Source: Sphingomonas sp. Leaf339 (GTDB lineage: Bacteria > Pseudomonadota > Alphaproteobacteria > Sphingomonadales > Sphingomonadaceae). Taken from it: a DNA stretch of 64,000 bases. Shown piece by piece: positions 54,682 to 62,655 of this stretch; positions within the stretch are counted from its first letter, which is position 1; each line of letters opens with the position of its first letter. The notes beneath the pieces were generated by a model, which worked only from the letters and a program-made list of their open reading frames with translations, was not told where the DNA came from and did no database searches. A program made the position numbers and the translations under genes. The stretch lies in assembly GCF_001426195.1 (NCBI RefSeq), contig NZ_LMRS01000023.1, positions 290,044-354,043 on the forward strand, written 5' to 3'.

Positions 54682-56559
54682 TTACATCGAGATATCGCCG
54701 GCCGAGACCGCGACGCTGACGTTCGCATTCTGCGATGCGCCGACGCCGGTGTTCTGGTTCAGCGCCTGCATACCGGCGAAGTTCTGGAAGGAACTGCCAT
54801 CGGTGTTGATGCTGTTGTTGGTGTTCGGGCCGCCGCTGTCGCCGCCGGTATAGGTCACCGTTACCCCGGTGACGTAGCTGGACAGGGTGGCACTGGCGAC
54901 CAAGGCCCCATCGCCGAACACATTGCTGGTGCTGGCAACGCCGGTCTTCATCGACGTATCGGTCATGTTGTTGCTATTGGTGACCGAGCTGTCGTTGCCA
55001 CTGTCGGCGACGCGGATGGAGTTATCCGAGTTGTCCGACTGATCCCGGCTGTCGTTGTTGCTGTTGTTGACCGAGTTGTTGGAGCTGTTCGACTGGTCAC
55101 GGCTGTCATTGCCGCTGTCGGCCACGCTGATCGAATTGTCCGAATTGTTCGACTGGTCGCGGCTATCGTTGCCCGAGTCTGCGACATTGGTCGAATTGTT
55201 CGAGTTATCGGTCGCCGTGCTGCCGTTGTTGGCGGAACGACCCGAGGCCGTGCTGTTGTTCGAACTATCGTTGCCGCTGTCGGCCACGTTGGTCGAACGA
55301 TCCGAATTATCGTTGCCGCTGTCGGCGACGTTGGTCGAATTATCCGAGTTGTCGTTGCCGCTATCCGCCACGTTGTTCGTCGTGGTGGAATTGTCGCTGC
55401 TGTCGGTGACGTTGGAATTGTCACTGGCGGCGACCCGGCCACCGGTGGTCGTGCGATTGTCCGACGAGTCGGTCGACGCATCGTTGTTGCTGTTCGAACT
55501 GTCGTTGCCGCTGTTCGTGTTATACGAGGCGACGGTCGTGTCGGTCGACAGGTCGTTGCCGTTGCCGGAGTCGGCGACGTTCGTCGAATTGTTCGAGTTA
55601 TCGTTACCGCTGTCGGCAACGTTCGTTGAGTTGTTCGAGCTATCGTTACCCGAATCGGCGACGTTGGTCGAATTGTTCGAATTGTCGGTATTCGTCGTCA
55701 TCGTCGAGGACGTCGAGTTATCGTTGCCGGAGTCGGCGATATTGGTGGAGTTGTTCGAACTATCGGCAACATTCGTCGAATTGTTCGATTGATCGTTACC
55801 GCTGTCAGCGACATTCGTCGAGTTGTCCGAATTGTCGTTGCCGGCATTCGAGTTATCGGTCGACAGATCGTTACCATTGCCGCTGTCCGCGACGTTGGTG
55901 GAGCTGTTCGAATTATCATTGCCGCTATCGGCGACATTAGTGGAATTATTCGAATTGTCGGTCATCGAATTGTTCGAGCTGTCGTTGCCGCTATCGGCCA
56001 CGTTCGTCGAATTGTTCGAATTATCCGTCGTCGAGCTGTTGGAATTGTCATTACCGCTGTCAGCAACGGCCGTCGAGTTATCCGAGCTGTCATTCGCCGA
56101 ATCAGCAACGTTGGTCGAATTATTCGAGTTGTCGTTGCCGCTGTCGGACACGTTGGTCGACAGGTCATTGCCATTGCCGCTGTCGGCGACATTGGTCGAG
56201 CTGTTCGAATTGTCGTTACCCGAATCGGCCACGTTGGTGGAATTGTTCGAATTGTCATTGCCACTGTCAGCAACGGCGGTCGAGTTGTCCGAGCTGTCGT
56301 TAGCCGAGTCAGCGGTATTCGTGGAGTTGTTGGAATTGTCGTTGCCGCTGTCGGCGACGTTGGTCGACAGGTCGTTGCCATTGCCGCTGTCGGCAACATT
56401 GGTGGAACTGTTCGACTGGTCTGTCGTGGCGGAGGAGCTGTTGTTGGCGGCGGTCTGGCCGGCGCCGGCGGTGTTCGTGGTGTCCTGCGCGATGGCGATG
56501 GACGGCGCCGCGATCAACAGTGCGGCGACGGAACAGGAACGAAAGAGCTGGGTCTTCAT
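54682..56559 (-). CDS. Secreted Asn/Ser/Asp/Thr-repeat protein, putative fibre subunit (Fap-like)
   Basis: A 625-residue exported protein. Signal peptide about 1-24 (VAALLIAAPSIAIAQ). Residues about 50-520 are an irregular repeat built on STNVADSGNDNSNN; VADSGN occurs 19 times with several near copies, and STNVADSGNGNDLS recurs as a spacer variant. It is almost devoid of hydrophobic, aromatic, Lys and Cys residues. The C-terminal about 90 residues are distinct (TLSSYVTGVTVTYTGGDSGG, FQNFAGMQALNQNTG). No catalytic motif was seen. It could be an amyloid or a hydrated surface stalk. GGAAGGAT precedes ATG 56559. Confidence 0.72.
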   Translation of the reverse strand: MKTQLFRSCSVAALLIAAPSIAIAQDTTNTAGAGQTAANNSSSATTDQSNSSTNVADSGNGNDLSTNVADSGNDNSNNSTNTADSANDSSDNSTAVADSGNDNSNNSTNVADSGNDNSNSSTNVADSGNGNDLSTNVSDSGNDNSNNSTNVADSANDSSDNSTAVADSGNDNSNSSTTDNSNNSTNVADSGNDSSNNSMTDNSNNSTNVADSGNDNSNSSTNVADSGNGNDLSTDNSNAGNDNSDNSTNVADSGNDQSNNSTNVADSSNNSTNIADSGNDNSTSSTMTTNTDNSNNSTNVADSGNDSSNNSTNVADSGNDNSNNSTNVADSGNGNDLSTDTTVASYNTNSGNDSSNSNNDASTDSSDNRTTTGGRVAASDNSNVTDSSDNSTTTNNVADSGNDNSDNSTNVADSGNDNSDRSTNVADSGNDSSNNSTASGRSANNGSTATDNSNNSTNVADSGNDSRDQSNNSDNSISVADSGNDSRDQSNSSNNSVNNSNNDSRDQSDNSDNSIRVADSGNDSSVTNSNNMTDTSMKTGVASTSNVFGDGALVASATLSSYVTGVTVTYTGGDSGGPNTNNSINTDGSSFQNFAGMQALNQNTGVGASQNANVSVAVSAGDISM

Positions 56560-56728
56560 CGGACATCCTTCCATGAATTACGCCACGCCTGCCGTTGCTC
56601 CGAACCGACGGAGATATGGAAGGGACGGTGCGGCGCCTGGATCGGCACGGTGGAAACATCCTCCCTATCCGGCAGTGGCGCTGCCCCAGCTTGGTAGAAT
56701 AGCGCCCCCCCGTTCATCGACTTCGCGT

Positions 56729-56743
56729 CCCCCGATTTGGGGG
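56729..56743. terminator. C/G-run hairpin upstream of the fibre gene
   Basis: CCCCC at 56729-56733 and GGGGG at 56739-56743 close a GATTT loop, within 200 bases between the luxR-type gene and the fibre gene; an additional C7 run lies at 56705-56711. It may end the regulator transcript, although there is no T run, or be a control element for the fibre gene. Confidence 0.4.
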
Positions 56744-56757
56744 GGCGACAGGACCGA

Positions 56758-57897
56758 TCAGATCAGGGTGGCGCGACTGTTCGGGGCCGCCCGCACCGCG
56801 CTTTTTAGCAGCAACGCGACCAGTTCGGCCTGACGGTTCGTGTCGGTTTTCAGGAAGATCTGCTTCAGGTAGGACCGGGCGGTCTGTTCCTGTACACGCA
56901 TCCTGACTGCGGCATCCGTTAGCGACAGCGAACCGGCCAGCAGGCAGGCCAGACGGGTTTCGACCGGCGACAGTGCGTACAGCTTGCATACGGGTGAAAG
57001 CAGCGCGTCGAGATCGCGATCGGGGTCGAATATCCGCACCACGGCAGCGACGTCGTCATCGCCCGTGCCGTGCGCCGCGTTCGGCAGGATCACCGCGAGG
57101 AGTGGCCGGCCCGCCTTGCGTTGCAGGGCGACGACCGGCGCCTCCGCCACGCTTGCATCGCGCGGAGTACCGCCACTCGACACATGTTCAATCGCGGCCT
57201 GCAAGCGCATCGTATCGGCGAGCCGGGTAGCGCTCAGCATCGATCCCGCACGGCGGATGCCGTCGTTCCTCGCTAGCATCAGTTCGGCGGCAGCATTCAC
57301 GAACACCAGTTCGCCGTGCCCATTGACCAGCACCGTGCCCACATCGCTGCTGTTGATCGCCGATGTCAGACCCTGGATGCGCGCCATCGCGCGTGACCGC
57401 AGCGACCATAAGCGAAAGAACGGCTTCACCATCGCGATCAGCCGCGCGCCGATATCACGCGTATCGATATAGGTGCCCTCGCCGTGAAGCCGCACGGCGA
57501 TCGTTACGGTGGCAACGCCGTCGCTGGCGGGAATCCGGGCCGTAACCATCGTCGATCCGCCCGGCTCGTCGTTCTCGCGCGCATGGCAGATCGGGGTCTG
57601 TTGGATAGCCGCAACCTTTGCCGCCGCGATCATGTCCCGTTCCGCCGACGATCCGGGTTCGCCGGTGCCACTGACGAACATCACGCGCGGTTGATCGTCT
57701 GCATCATGCCAAGCGGCCATCACGCCATCGGTGGCCAGTTCATGTGCCACTTCGTGCATCATTTCGGCGAGCGGTTCATAGCCGTCATCGCCGATGTCGC
57801 CTCGATCGGCGCCGGTCTCGGTGCGACGGAATTCGGATAACAGAATGATGTTCGGCGAATGCCGATCCTGCTGGGCGACGTGCAAGCGCGTGGCCAT
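56758..57897 (-). CDS. LuxR family regulator with PAS-like segment
   Basis: A 379-residue regulator. A PAS-like region lies at about residues 180-240 (VGTVLVNGHGELVFVNAAAE). The C-terminal helix-turn-helix is LSPVETRLACLLAGSLSLTD, AAVRMRVQEQTARSYLKQIF and LKTDTNRQAELVALL, the LuxR/FixJ-like form. GGGAGGAT stands about 8 bases before ATG 57897. It is on the same strand as, and directly upstream of, the fibre gene, so it may activate it. The 198-base gap between them holds the C/G-run hairpin. Confidence 0.8.
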   Translation of the reverse strand: MATRLHVAQQDRHSPNIILLSEFRRTETGADRGDIGDDGYEPLAEMMHEVAHELATDGVMAAWHDADDQPRVMFVSGTGEPGSSAERDMIAAAKVAAIQQTPICHARENDEPGGSTMVTARIPASDGVATVTIAVRLHGEGTYIDTRDIGARLIAMVKPFFRLWSLRSRAMARIQGLTSAINSSDVGTVLVNGHGELVFVNAAAELMLARNDGIRRAGSMLSATRLADTMRLQAAIEHVSSGGTPRDASVAEAPVVALQRKAGRPLLAVILPNAAHGTGDDDVAAVVRIFDPDRDLDALLSPVCKLYALSPVETRLACLLAGSLSLTDAAVRMRVQEQTARSYLKQIFLKTDTNRQAELVALLLKSAVRAAPNSRATLI

Positions 57898-58298
57898 CCC
57901 GGTAATCCTCCCTGTCACGGCAACGCACCGCCTGCGCCGGTGGGCGTGCCGATCGTCGTCTCTATGAGCTGGATTGTCCGCACGCACCGGCGCCATGTCG
58001 GCGTCGGGCTTTCGATGTTCATCCAGCTGTCATCCAGTGTTCATCGCACCATTCCAGATGACGGCAGAACAACAAAAGTTCAGCGCCTTCGATCTTCTCA
58101 ACAACATAAGTTTGGTTGATATTTCAGATCGCGTCCGAAATGATGACGCTGTACCTTGGAAGACCGGCAATAGTTTCGATTCCGTACCATTTCGGGACGA
58201 AGAATCCTTCATCATTCGTTCAGATGATGGCCGATGATGGGGGTAATGCTATCCATAACAATAATGACCCTTAGCATCGGGTCGAGAGGGAGGGCGCC
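57898..58298. other. Divergent gap between luxR-type and crp-type genes, no convincing gene
   Basis: A 401-base gap between two divergent regulators, visibly less GC-rich than the rest. It should hold both promoters. An open frame of up to 87 codons from 57974 has atypical composition and no ribosome-binding site, so it is not annotated as a gene. TTGAT-ATTTCAG-ATC near 58112 only partly resembles an FNR-type half-site pair. Confidence 0.5.
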
Positions 58299-59039
58299 GT
58301 GGACGATAATCCGCTGATCGCGCGATTGCAGCATTGCTGTCGACTCGAAGAACGAGACATTCGGGAATTGCTCGACCTGTGTTGGGATGTTCGTGACATC
58401 GGTCGCGGCGTCAACATCGTCCATGACGGCGAACGCGCCGATCGCGTTCATCTCATCATGAGCGGTTGGGCGGCCCGCTATAAGTTATTGCCGAGCGGCG
58501 CACGTCAGATCACCGCTTTGCTCTTGCCCGGCGACCTTTGCGATCTGCGGTGCACTATGCTGGCCCGGATGGATCAGGGGATCATGGCGCTCACGCCTGT
58601 GCGCGTCGCCTATATCCTGCCGCAGGCGATCAATGCGCTGGAACGGACCGACCCGATGGTCGGACATGCGCTGGCGTGGTGTTCGCTGGTCGAGCAGGCG
58701 ATATTGCGCGCATGGATCGTCAATATGGGTCGTCGCCACGCACTGGAACGCGTGGCGCATCTGTTCTGCGAGCTGTCCGAACGCCTGGCGATGATCGCGC
58801 CGGATGGACAGGGGCCGCGCTTTTATCCGCTGACGCAGGAGGAGATCGCCGACACGCTGGGTCTGACGCCGGTTCACGTCAACCGCGTGCTGCAGGACTT
58901 GCGAAGCCGGGCGATGATCACGTCCCGCCGGGGCGGTTTGACGGTGCTGGACCTGGTTGGTCTGCAGCGATTGGCGGGATTCAACGGGGCCTATCTGCGC
59001 CCGCAGACGGTGCCCGTCGCCGAACTCGCTATCGCCTGA
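58299..59039 (+). CDS. Crp/Fnr family transcriptional regulator
   Basis: A 246-residue regulator with an N-terminal cyclic-nucleotide-binding-like domain (IVHDGERADRVHLIMSGWAAR, LLPGDLCDLRC) and a C-terminal winged helix (LTQEEIADTLGLTPVHVNRVLQDLRS). Two N-terminal cysteines (CCRLEERD) and Cys28 are not arranged as the classical FNR iron-sulfur ligands, so redox sensing is unproven. It starts at GTG 58299, supported by GAGAGGGAGGG. It is divergent from the luxR-type gene. Confidence 0.88.
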   Translation: MDDNPLIARLQHCCRLEERDIRELLDLCWDVRDIGRGVNIVHDGERADRVHLIMSGWAARYKLLPSGARQITALLLPGDLCDLRCTMLARMDQGIMALTPVRVAYILPQAINALERTDPMVGHALAWCSLVEQAILRAWIVNMGRRHALERVAHLFCELSERLAMIAPDGQGPRFYPLTQEEIADTLGLTPVHVNRVLQDLRSRAMITSRRGGLTVLDLVGLQRLAGFNGAYLRPQTVPVAELAIA

Positions 59040-59067
59040 GAGACAGCGCCACCGTCCACACGCGAAA

Positions 59068-59097
59068 AAAGCCGCCGACCGATGGGCCGACGGCTTT
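59068..59097. terminator. Bidirectional terminator between crp-type and PEP-CTERM genes
   Basis: AAAGCCG at 59068-59074 pairs with CGGCTTT at 59091-59097, with further partial pairing inside. It is preceded by AAAAAA on one side and followed by CTTTC on the other, so both convergent genes may use it. Confidence 0.7.
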
Positions 59098-59117
59098 CAT
59101 TCCGAACCGCTAACGGA

Positions 59118-59759
59118 TCAGGCGTAGGTGACCGACTTGTTACGACGGCGATAGCGCATCGCCGTGCCGACCATGCCGAAGCCGAGGAACATCAGCGCCC
59201 AGGTCGAAGGCTCGGGAACGGCGAACACGACGTTATCGACCTCCAGCGAGTTACCGCCGCTGATGAAGTTGATGCCGCCGATCATCGCGTCGCCTGCGCT
59301 GCGCGTGAAGGTAACGCGACGGTTCGTCTGCGGAATGTCCTGGTTGCCATTGGCGTTGGCCGTGAACAGGCTGCCGGCGAACGTGCCGATGACCTGACCG
59401 GTCGTGCTGAGCAACTGGACCGAATTGAACGAGTCGATCGAACCCAAGAAGAAGCTGACCGTGTCGAAGCCCGTGCTGGACTGAAGCATAGCCGAACCAC
59501 CGTTCAGGACGGCAAGATAGTTGCTGCCGTCGCTGAATGCGGGCTGCGCATACTGGTTGTTGAGATCGCCGTTGACGATCGACGAATTGACCGTGTTCAG
59601 GGAGAACCCGGTCGGCAGCGCACCGTTGAAGGTGATCGCGGTACCGGTGGGTGCTGCGAACGAGGCCGCACTGCCCAACTGGGTAACGAAAGTTGCCGCC
59701 GAAGCAGGCGACGCGATCGCGGTAAACAGACCGGCTACTGCCGCAATTTTCATAACCAT
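59118..59759 (-). CDS. PEPxxWA-CTERM surface-sorting protein
   Basis: A 213-residue secreted protein. A signal peptide (AAVAGLFTAIASPASA) precedes a beta-rich, Asn/Ser/Gly-rich domain (SFNSVQLLSTTGQVIGTFAG, RVTFTRSAGDAMIGGINF). The C-terminus is a sorting signal: VPEPSTWALMFLGFGMVGTA followed by MRYRRR, the sphingomonad PEPxxWA form cleaved by an exosortase. GGGAG lies about 8 bases before ATG 59759. TTGACA (complement of 59924-59929) is a possible -35. No exosortase gene is in the window. Confidence 0.92.
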   Translation of the reverse strand: MVMKIAAVAGLFTAIASPASAATFVTQLGSAASFAAPTGTAITFNGALPTGFSLNTVNSSIVNGDLNNQYAQPAFSDGSNYLAVLNGGSAMLQSSTGFDTVSFFLGSIDSFNSVQLLSTTGQVIGTFAGSLFTANANGNQDIPQTNRRVTFTRSAGDAMIGGINFISGGNSLEVDNVVFAVPEPSTWALMFLGFGMVGTAMRYRRRNKSVTYA

Positions 59760-59971
59760 AGAGATACTCCCTTTAAGCAGAAGGTTGGCCTTCGCCGTTC
59801 CAGCACCTCGCCAGAGCGCACGGTCATGGCCGTCCATCCGAGCGCTTAACGCAGCCTTTAGGTTTTGGTTGCAGCGCAGCATAGTTATAATCACGCATTC
59901 ACTAAGATTTTGTTCCCGAATCGTGTCAAAAAGACACACTGAGGTCGCGATACGGCAAAGAAAGGGTTTGT

Positions 59972-61048
59972 TTACTGGGTATGAACGTCCTCTGCGGATA
60001 CTTTATATCCGGAATTGAGCCATTTTAGGATTTCCGCAACGATGGGATGGTTGACGTCCTTATACCGTTTCGCCAGCGAGTCGCGCCGTGCCGAAAGGCG
60101 GCCCAAGCCACTGTCCTGAAACGACAATAAGTCTGCCTCAAGCATGGCGGCGAGTGGATCGCCGCCGACCGTGGAGGCCGCCTGCCGGAATGCGGCCATG
60201 TACCGATAGGCATCTTTCCTGTCGTATAATATCGGCAACGTCAGTGCGGGGATGCAACCGAGCAGCGGTTGCAGCGCCGGATTGATGGCGTGGACCTGAA
60301 GATGACGGGCATTGGCGGCGGATCGGCCGGTGAAGGCGCGTAGGTGCAGGTGATCGGACATACGCGGGCCGTCGTTCACCGGATAATTGTCCCACAGGCA
60401 CACCGGCCGCCCCAGACGGGCAGCGACATCGGCAAGATGGCCAGGGCCGATCTCCCGCGAACACACCTCTTCGCCCGTCCAGTAGATGCGGATCGCCGGG
60501 TCGAGTAGGCGGCCGAGTGCCTCCAGATAACCTGCCGGTCGTTCGCCGAAGACGCGATCGAGCACGCGATCGTCCGAATAATAGGTCGGGCACATATAAA
60601 CCCGGGTCGCGGATGTCCGGCTCGCACAGAAATCGACGATCACCACCTGCCGTTCGGCCAGATCGGGCAGGTCGCCGCGCATGTCGTCGAACAGGATGGC
60701 GAGGTCGTCGATGCCGATCGCATCCAGTGCGGCGAGTCGGGCGGCGAGTCGCGTGCGTGCGGACTCGTTGAAATCGACATGCACCTCGAACGGGGTCAGG
60801 CCGACACCGAATCGCACCCCCATTGACCGGCAATGCGCGGCAAACGCGGCGATCGCCGCTGTGGCTTCCGGCGGATGCGGCTCGTCCCAGCGGCGACGGA
60901 GGTGCGCGTCGCCCTTGGGGGCATAATGGTAGAAGCCATAGCCGGCGGGGGCGAGGTGATCGATCACCGCGGTTCGTTCCTCCCAAGTCCAGGCGGGGCC
61001 GAAGAATGCTTCGATGATCCCGAGTTCGGGCGTGGAGTGAGTCTGCAT
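59972..61048 (-). CDS. GH84 family beta-N-acetylglucosaminidase (protein O-GlcNAcase-like)
   Basis: A 358-residue TIM-barrel glycoside hydrolase of family GH84, which uses substrate-assisted catalysis. The signature GIIEAFFGPAWTWEERTAV and YGFYHYAPKGD open the barrel, and the catalytic Asp pair is in LFDDMRGD (Asp121, Asp122), like the DD pair of human OGA. I see no signal peptide, so a cytoplasmic role is likely. The physiological substrate (GlcNAc-bearing glycan, or protein O-GlcNAc) is unknown. ATG 61048 is chosen; further upstream the frame is not family-like. Divergent from modA. Confidence 0.87.
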   Translation of the reverse strand: MQTHSTPELGIIEAFFGPAWTWEERTAVIDHLAPAGYGFYHYAPKGDAHLRRRWDEPHPPEATAAIAAFAAHCRSMGVRFGVGLTPFEVHVDFNESARTRLAARLAALDAIGIDDLAILFDDMRGDLPDLAERQVVIVDFCASRTSATRVYMCPTYYSDDRVLDRVFGERPAGYLEALGRLLDPAIRIYWTGEEVCSREIGPGHLADVAARLGRPVCLWDNYPVNDGPRMSDHLHLRAFTGRSAANARHLQVHAINPALQPLLGCIPALTLPILYDRKDAYRYMAAFRQAASTVGGDPLAAMLEADLLSFQDSGLGRLSARRDSLAKRYKDVNHPIVAEILKWLNSGYKVSAEDVHTQ

Positions 61049-61189
61049 CCGCCCGACATCGCGCAGCGGGCGGGGGGGTGTCCAGCGATCGGCCACCGAT
61101 TCGGCGGGCGTCACCCTTGCCCCGCCGATGCTGCCCGGTATAGCCGGCCGTATATGGCGGTGGAGGACGGCGTGCGGATATATCGCGTG

Positions 61190-61966
61190 ATGGGCAGGCG
61201 GATGGTGCTGGGCTTGGCGGCTGCGCTCGCCGGTATCGGCATGGCGCCGGCCCTTGCCGCGCAACCGCGCGAGCCGTTGACCGTCTTCGCCGCCGCCTCG
61301 TTGACGGATGCGCTACAGACGGTCGGGCGCGCGTACACGCAGCGGACGGGCCAGCCGGTGCGGTTCTCCTTCGCGTCCAGCGGCACCGGTGCGCGCCAGA
61401 TCGAGGCGGGGGCGCGGGCCGATCTGTTCGTGTCGGCCGAACCGTCGTGGATGGATCAGTTGCAAAAGGCCGACCGGTTGCAGCCGGGTGCGCGCCGCGA
61501 TCTGCTCGGCGGGCGGCTGGCGCTGGTGGCGCCGCGTGCGAGCCGGATGAGCTTGCGCATCCGGCCCGGCTTCCCGCTGGCCGCCGCGCTGGGCGATCGT
61601 AACCGGCTGGCGGTCGGCGATCCGCGCAGCGTGCCGGCGGGGCGGTATGCGCAGGCGGCGCTGACCCGACTCGGCGTATGGGCGTCGGTCGCCGACCGGC
61701 TGGCGCCGGCGCAGGACGTGCGGGCGGCGCTGTCCTATGTCGCGCGGGGCGAGGCGCCGCTGGGCGTCGTGTACGAGACGGACGCGGTGGCCGAACCGGC
61801 GGTCAGGGTCGTCGGCCTGTTCCCCGCCGCCAGCCATCCGCCGATCATCTATCCCGCCGCCGTGATCCGCGGCGCGAAGCCGGGGGCTGTGGCATTCTAT
61901 CGGTTCCTGGGCGGCGCCGAGGCCAGGGCGATCTTTCGCCGCTATCGCTTCCGGCCGCTCGGCTGA
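61190..61966 (+). CDS. modA: Molybdate ABC transporter substrate-binding protein
   Basis: A 258-residue periplasmic molybdate-binding protein. After the signal peptide (LGLAAALAGIGMAPALA) comes the ModA core: LTVFAAASLTDALQTVGRAY, FSFASSGTGARQIEAGA, and ADLFVSAEPSWMDQL. The start is uncertain: ATG 61190 is chosen because it directly precedes the signal; ATG 61154 and 61202 are alternatives. It ends 2 bases before modB, in a modABC operon. Confidence 0.93.
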   Translation: MGRRMVLGLAAALAGIGMAPALAAQPREPLTVFAAASLTDALQTVGRAYTQRTGQPVRFSFASSGTGARQIEAGARADLFVSAEPSWMDQLQKADRLQPGARRDLLGGRLALVAPRASRMSLRIRPGFPLAAALGDRNRLAVGDPRSVPAGRYAQAALTRLGVWASVADRLAPAQDVRAALSYVARGEAPLGVVYETDAVAEPAVRVVGLFPAASHPPIIYPAAVIRGAKPGAVAFYRFLGGAEARAIFRRYRFRPLG

Positions 61967-61968
61967 CG

Positions 61969-62655
61969 ATGCTGACGCCCGAGGAGTGGGAGGCGCTGGG
62001 GCTCAGCCTGCGGATCGCGGGGGCCGCGACCTTCTGGGGGCTGATTGCAGCGACGGCGTTCGCTTGGTTGCTGGCGCGGGTGCGGTTTCCGGGGCGGTTC
62101 CTGCTCGATGCGCTGCTGCATGCTCCCTTGATATTGCCGCCGGTGGTGATCGGCTTCGTGCTGCTGATCCTGTTCGGGACGCAGGGGCCGATCGGGCGCT
62201 GGCTGGACGAGGTATGGGGCATCCGGCTGGCCTTCACCGCAGCGGGGGCGTCGCTGGCGGCGGGGGTGTCCGCCTTTCCGCTGATGCTGCGTGCGGTGCG
62301 GCTGTCGATCGAGGGGGTCGATCCGCGACTTGAAGAGGCGGCGCGCAGCCTGGGGGCGGGGCCGTGGGACCGGGCGTTCACGATCGTGCTGCCGCTGGCG
62401 CTGCCGGGGCTGGTCGCGGCGGCGGTGGTCGGCTTCGCAGCGGCGCTGGGCGAGTTCGGGGCGGTCATCACCTTCGCCGCCAACATCCCCGGCGAGACTC
62501 AGACGCTGCCGCTGGCGATCTATGCGGCGTTGCAGGTGCCGGGCGGTGAGGGCGCGGCGGCGCGGCTGTCGGGCATCTCGTTCGCGGCGGCGCTGGCGGG
62601 GCTATTGCTGTCGGAGCTGTTGTTGCGGATCGGTCGTCGCCGGGCGGGGCGGTGA
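61969..62655 (+). CDS. modB: Molybdate ABC transporter permease
   Basis: A 228-residue inner-membrane permease with about five helices. The cytoplasmic EAA loop, which docks to ModC, is visible as LEEAARSLGAGPWDRAFTIVL. FAAALGEFGAVITFAANIPG is the conserved family end region. It starts 2 bases after modA and its stop shares one base with the modC ATG (TGATG). Confidence 0.94.
   Translation: MLTPEEWEALGLSLRIAGAATFWGLIAATAFAWLLARVRFPGRFLLDALLHAPLILPPVVIGFVLLILFGTQGPIGRWLDEVWGIRLAFTAAGASLAAGVSAFPLMLRAVRLSIEGVDPRLEEAARSLGAGPWDRAFTIVLPLALPGLVAAAVVGFAAALGEFGAVITFAANIPGETQTLPLAIYAALQVPGGEGAAARLSGISFAAALAGLLLSELLLRIGRRRAGR

Noticed and set aside
55055..56833. Long plus-strand open frames antisense to the fibre gene, encoding Leu/Ser/Glu-rich repeats (VELFELSLPLSAT-like).
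   Set aside because: They mirror the repeat codons of the minus-strand gene, which has a signal peptide and a good ribosome-binding site. The antisense product has no start signals or family match.
58112..58135. A possible FNR box (TTGAT...ATC) in front of the crp-type gene.
   Set aside because: Only one half-site fits the consensus and the spacing is off.
57974..58237. An 87-codon open frame in the gap between the luxR-type and crp-type genes.
   Set aside because: Atypical composition, no ribosome-binding site and no recognisable motif. The gap most likely contains the two divergent promoters.
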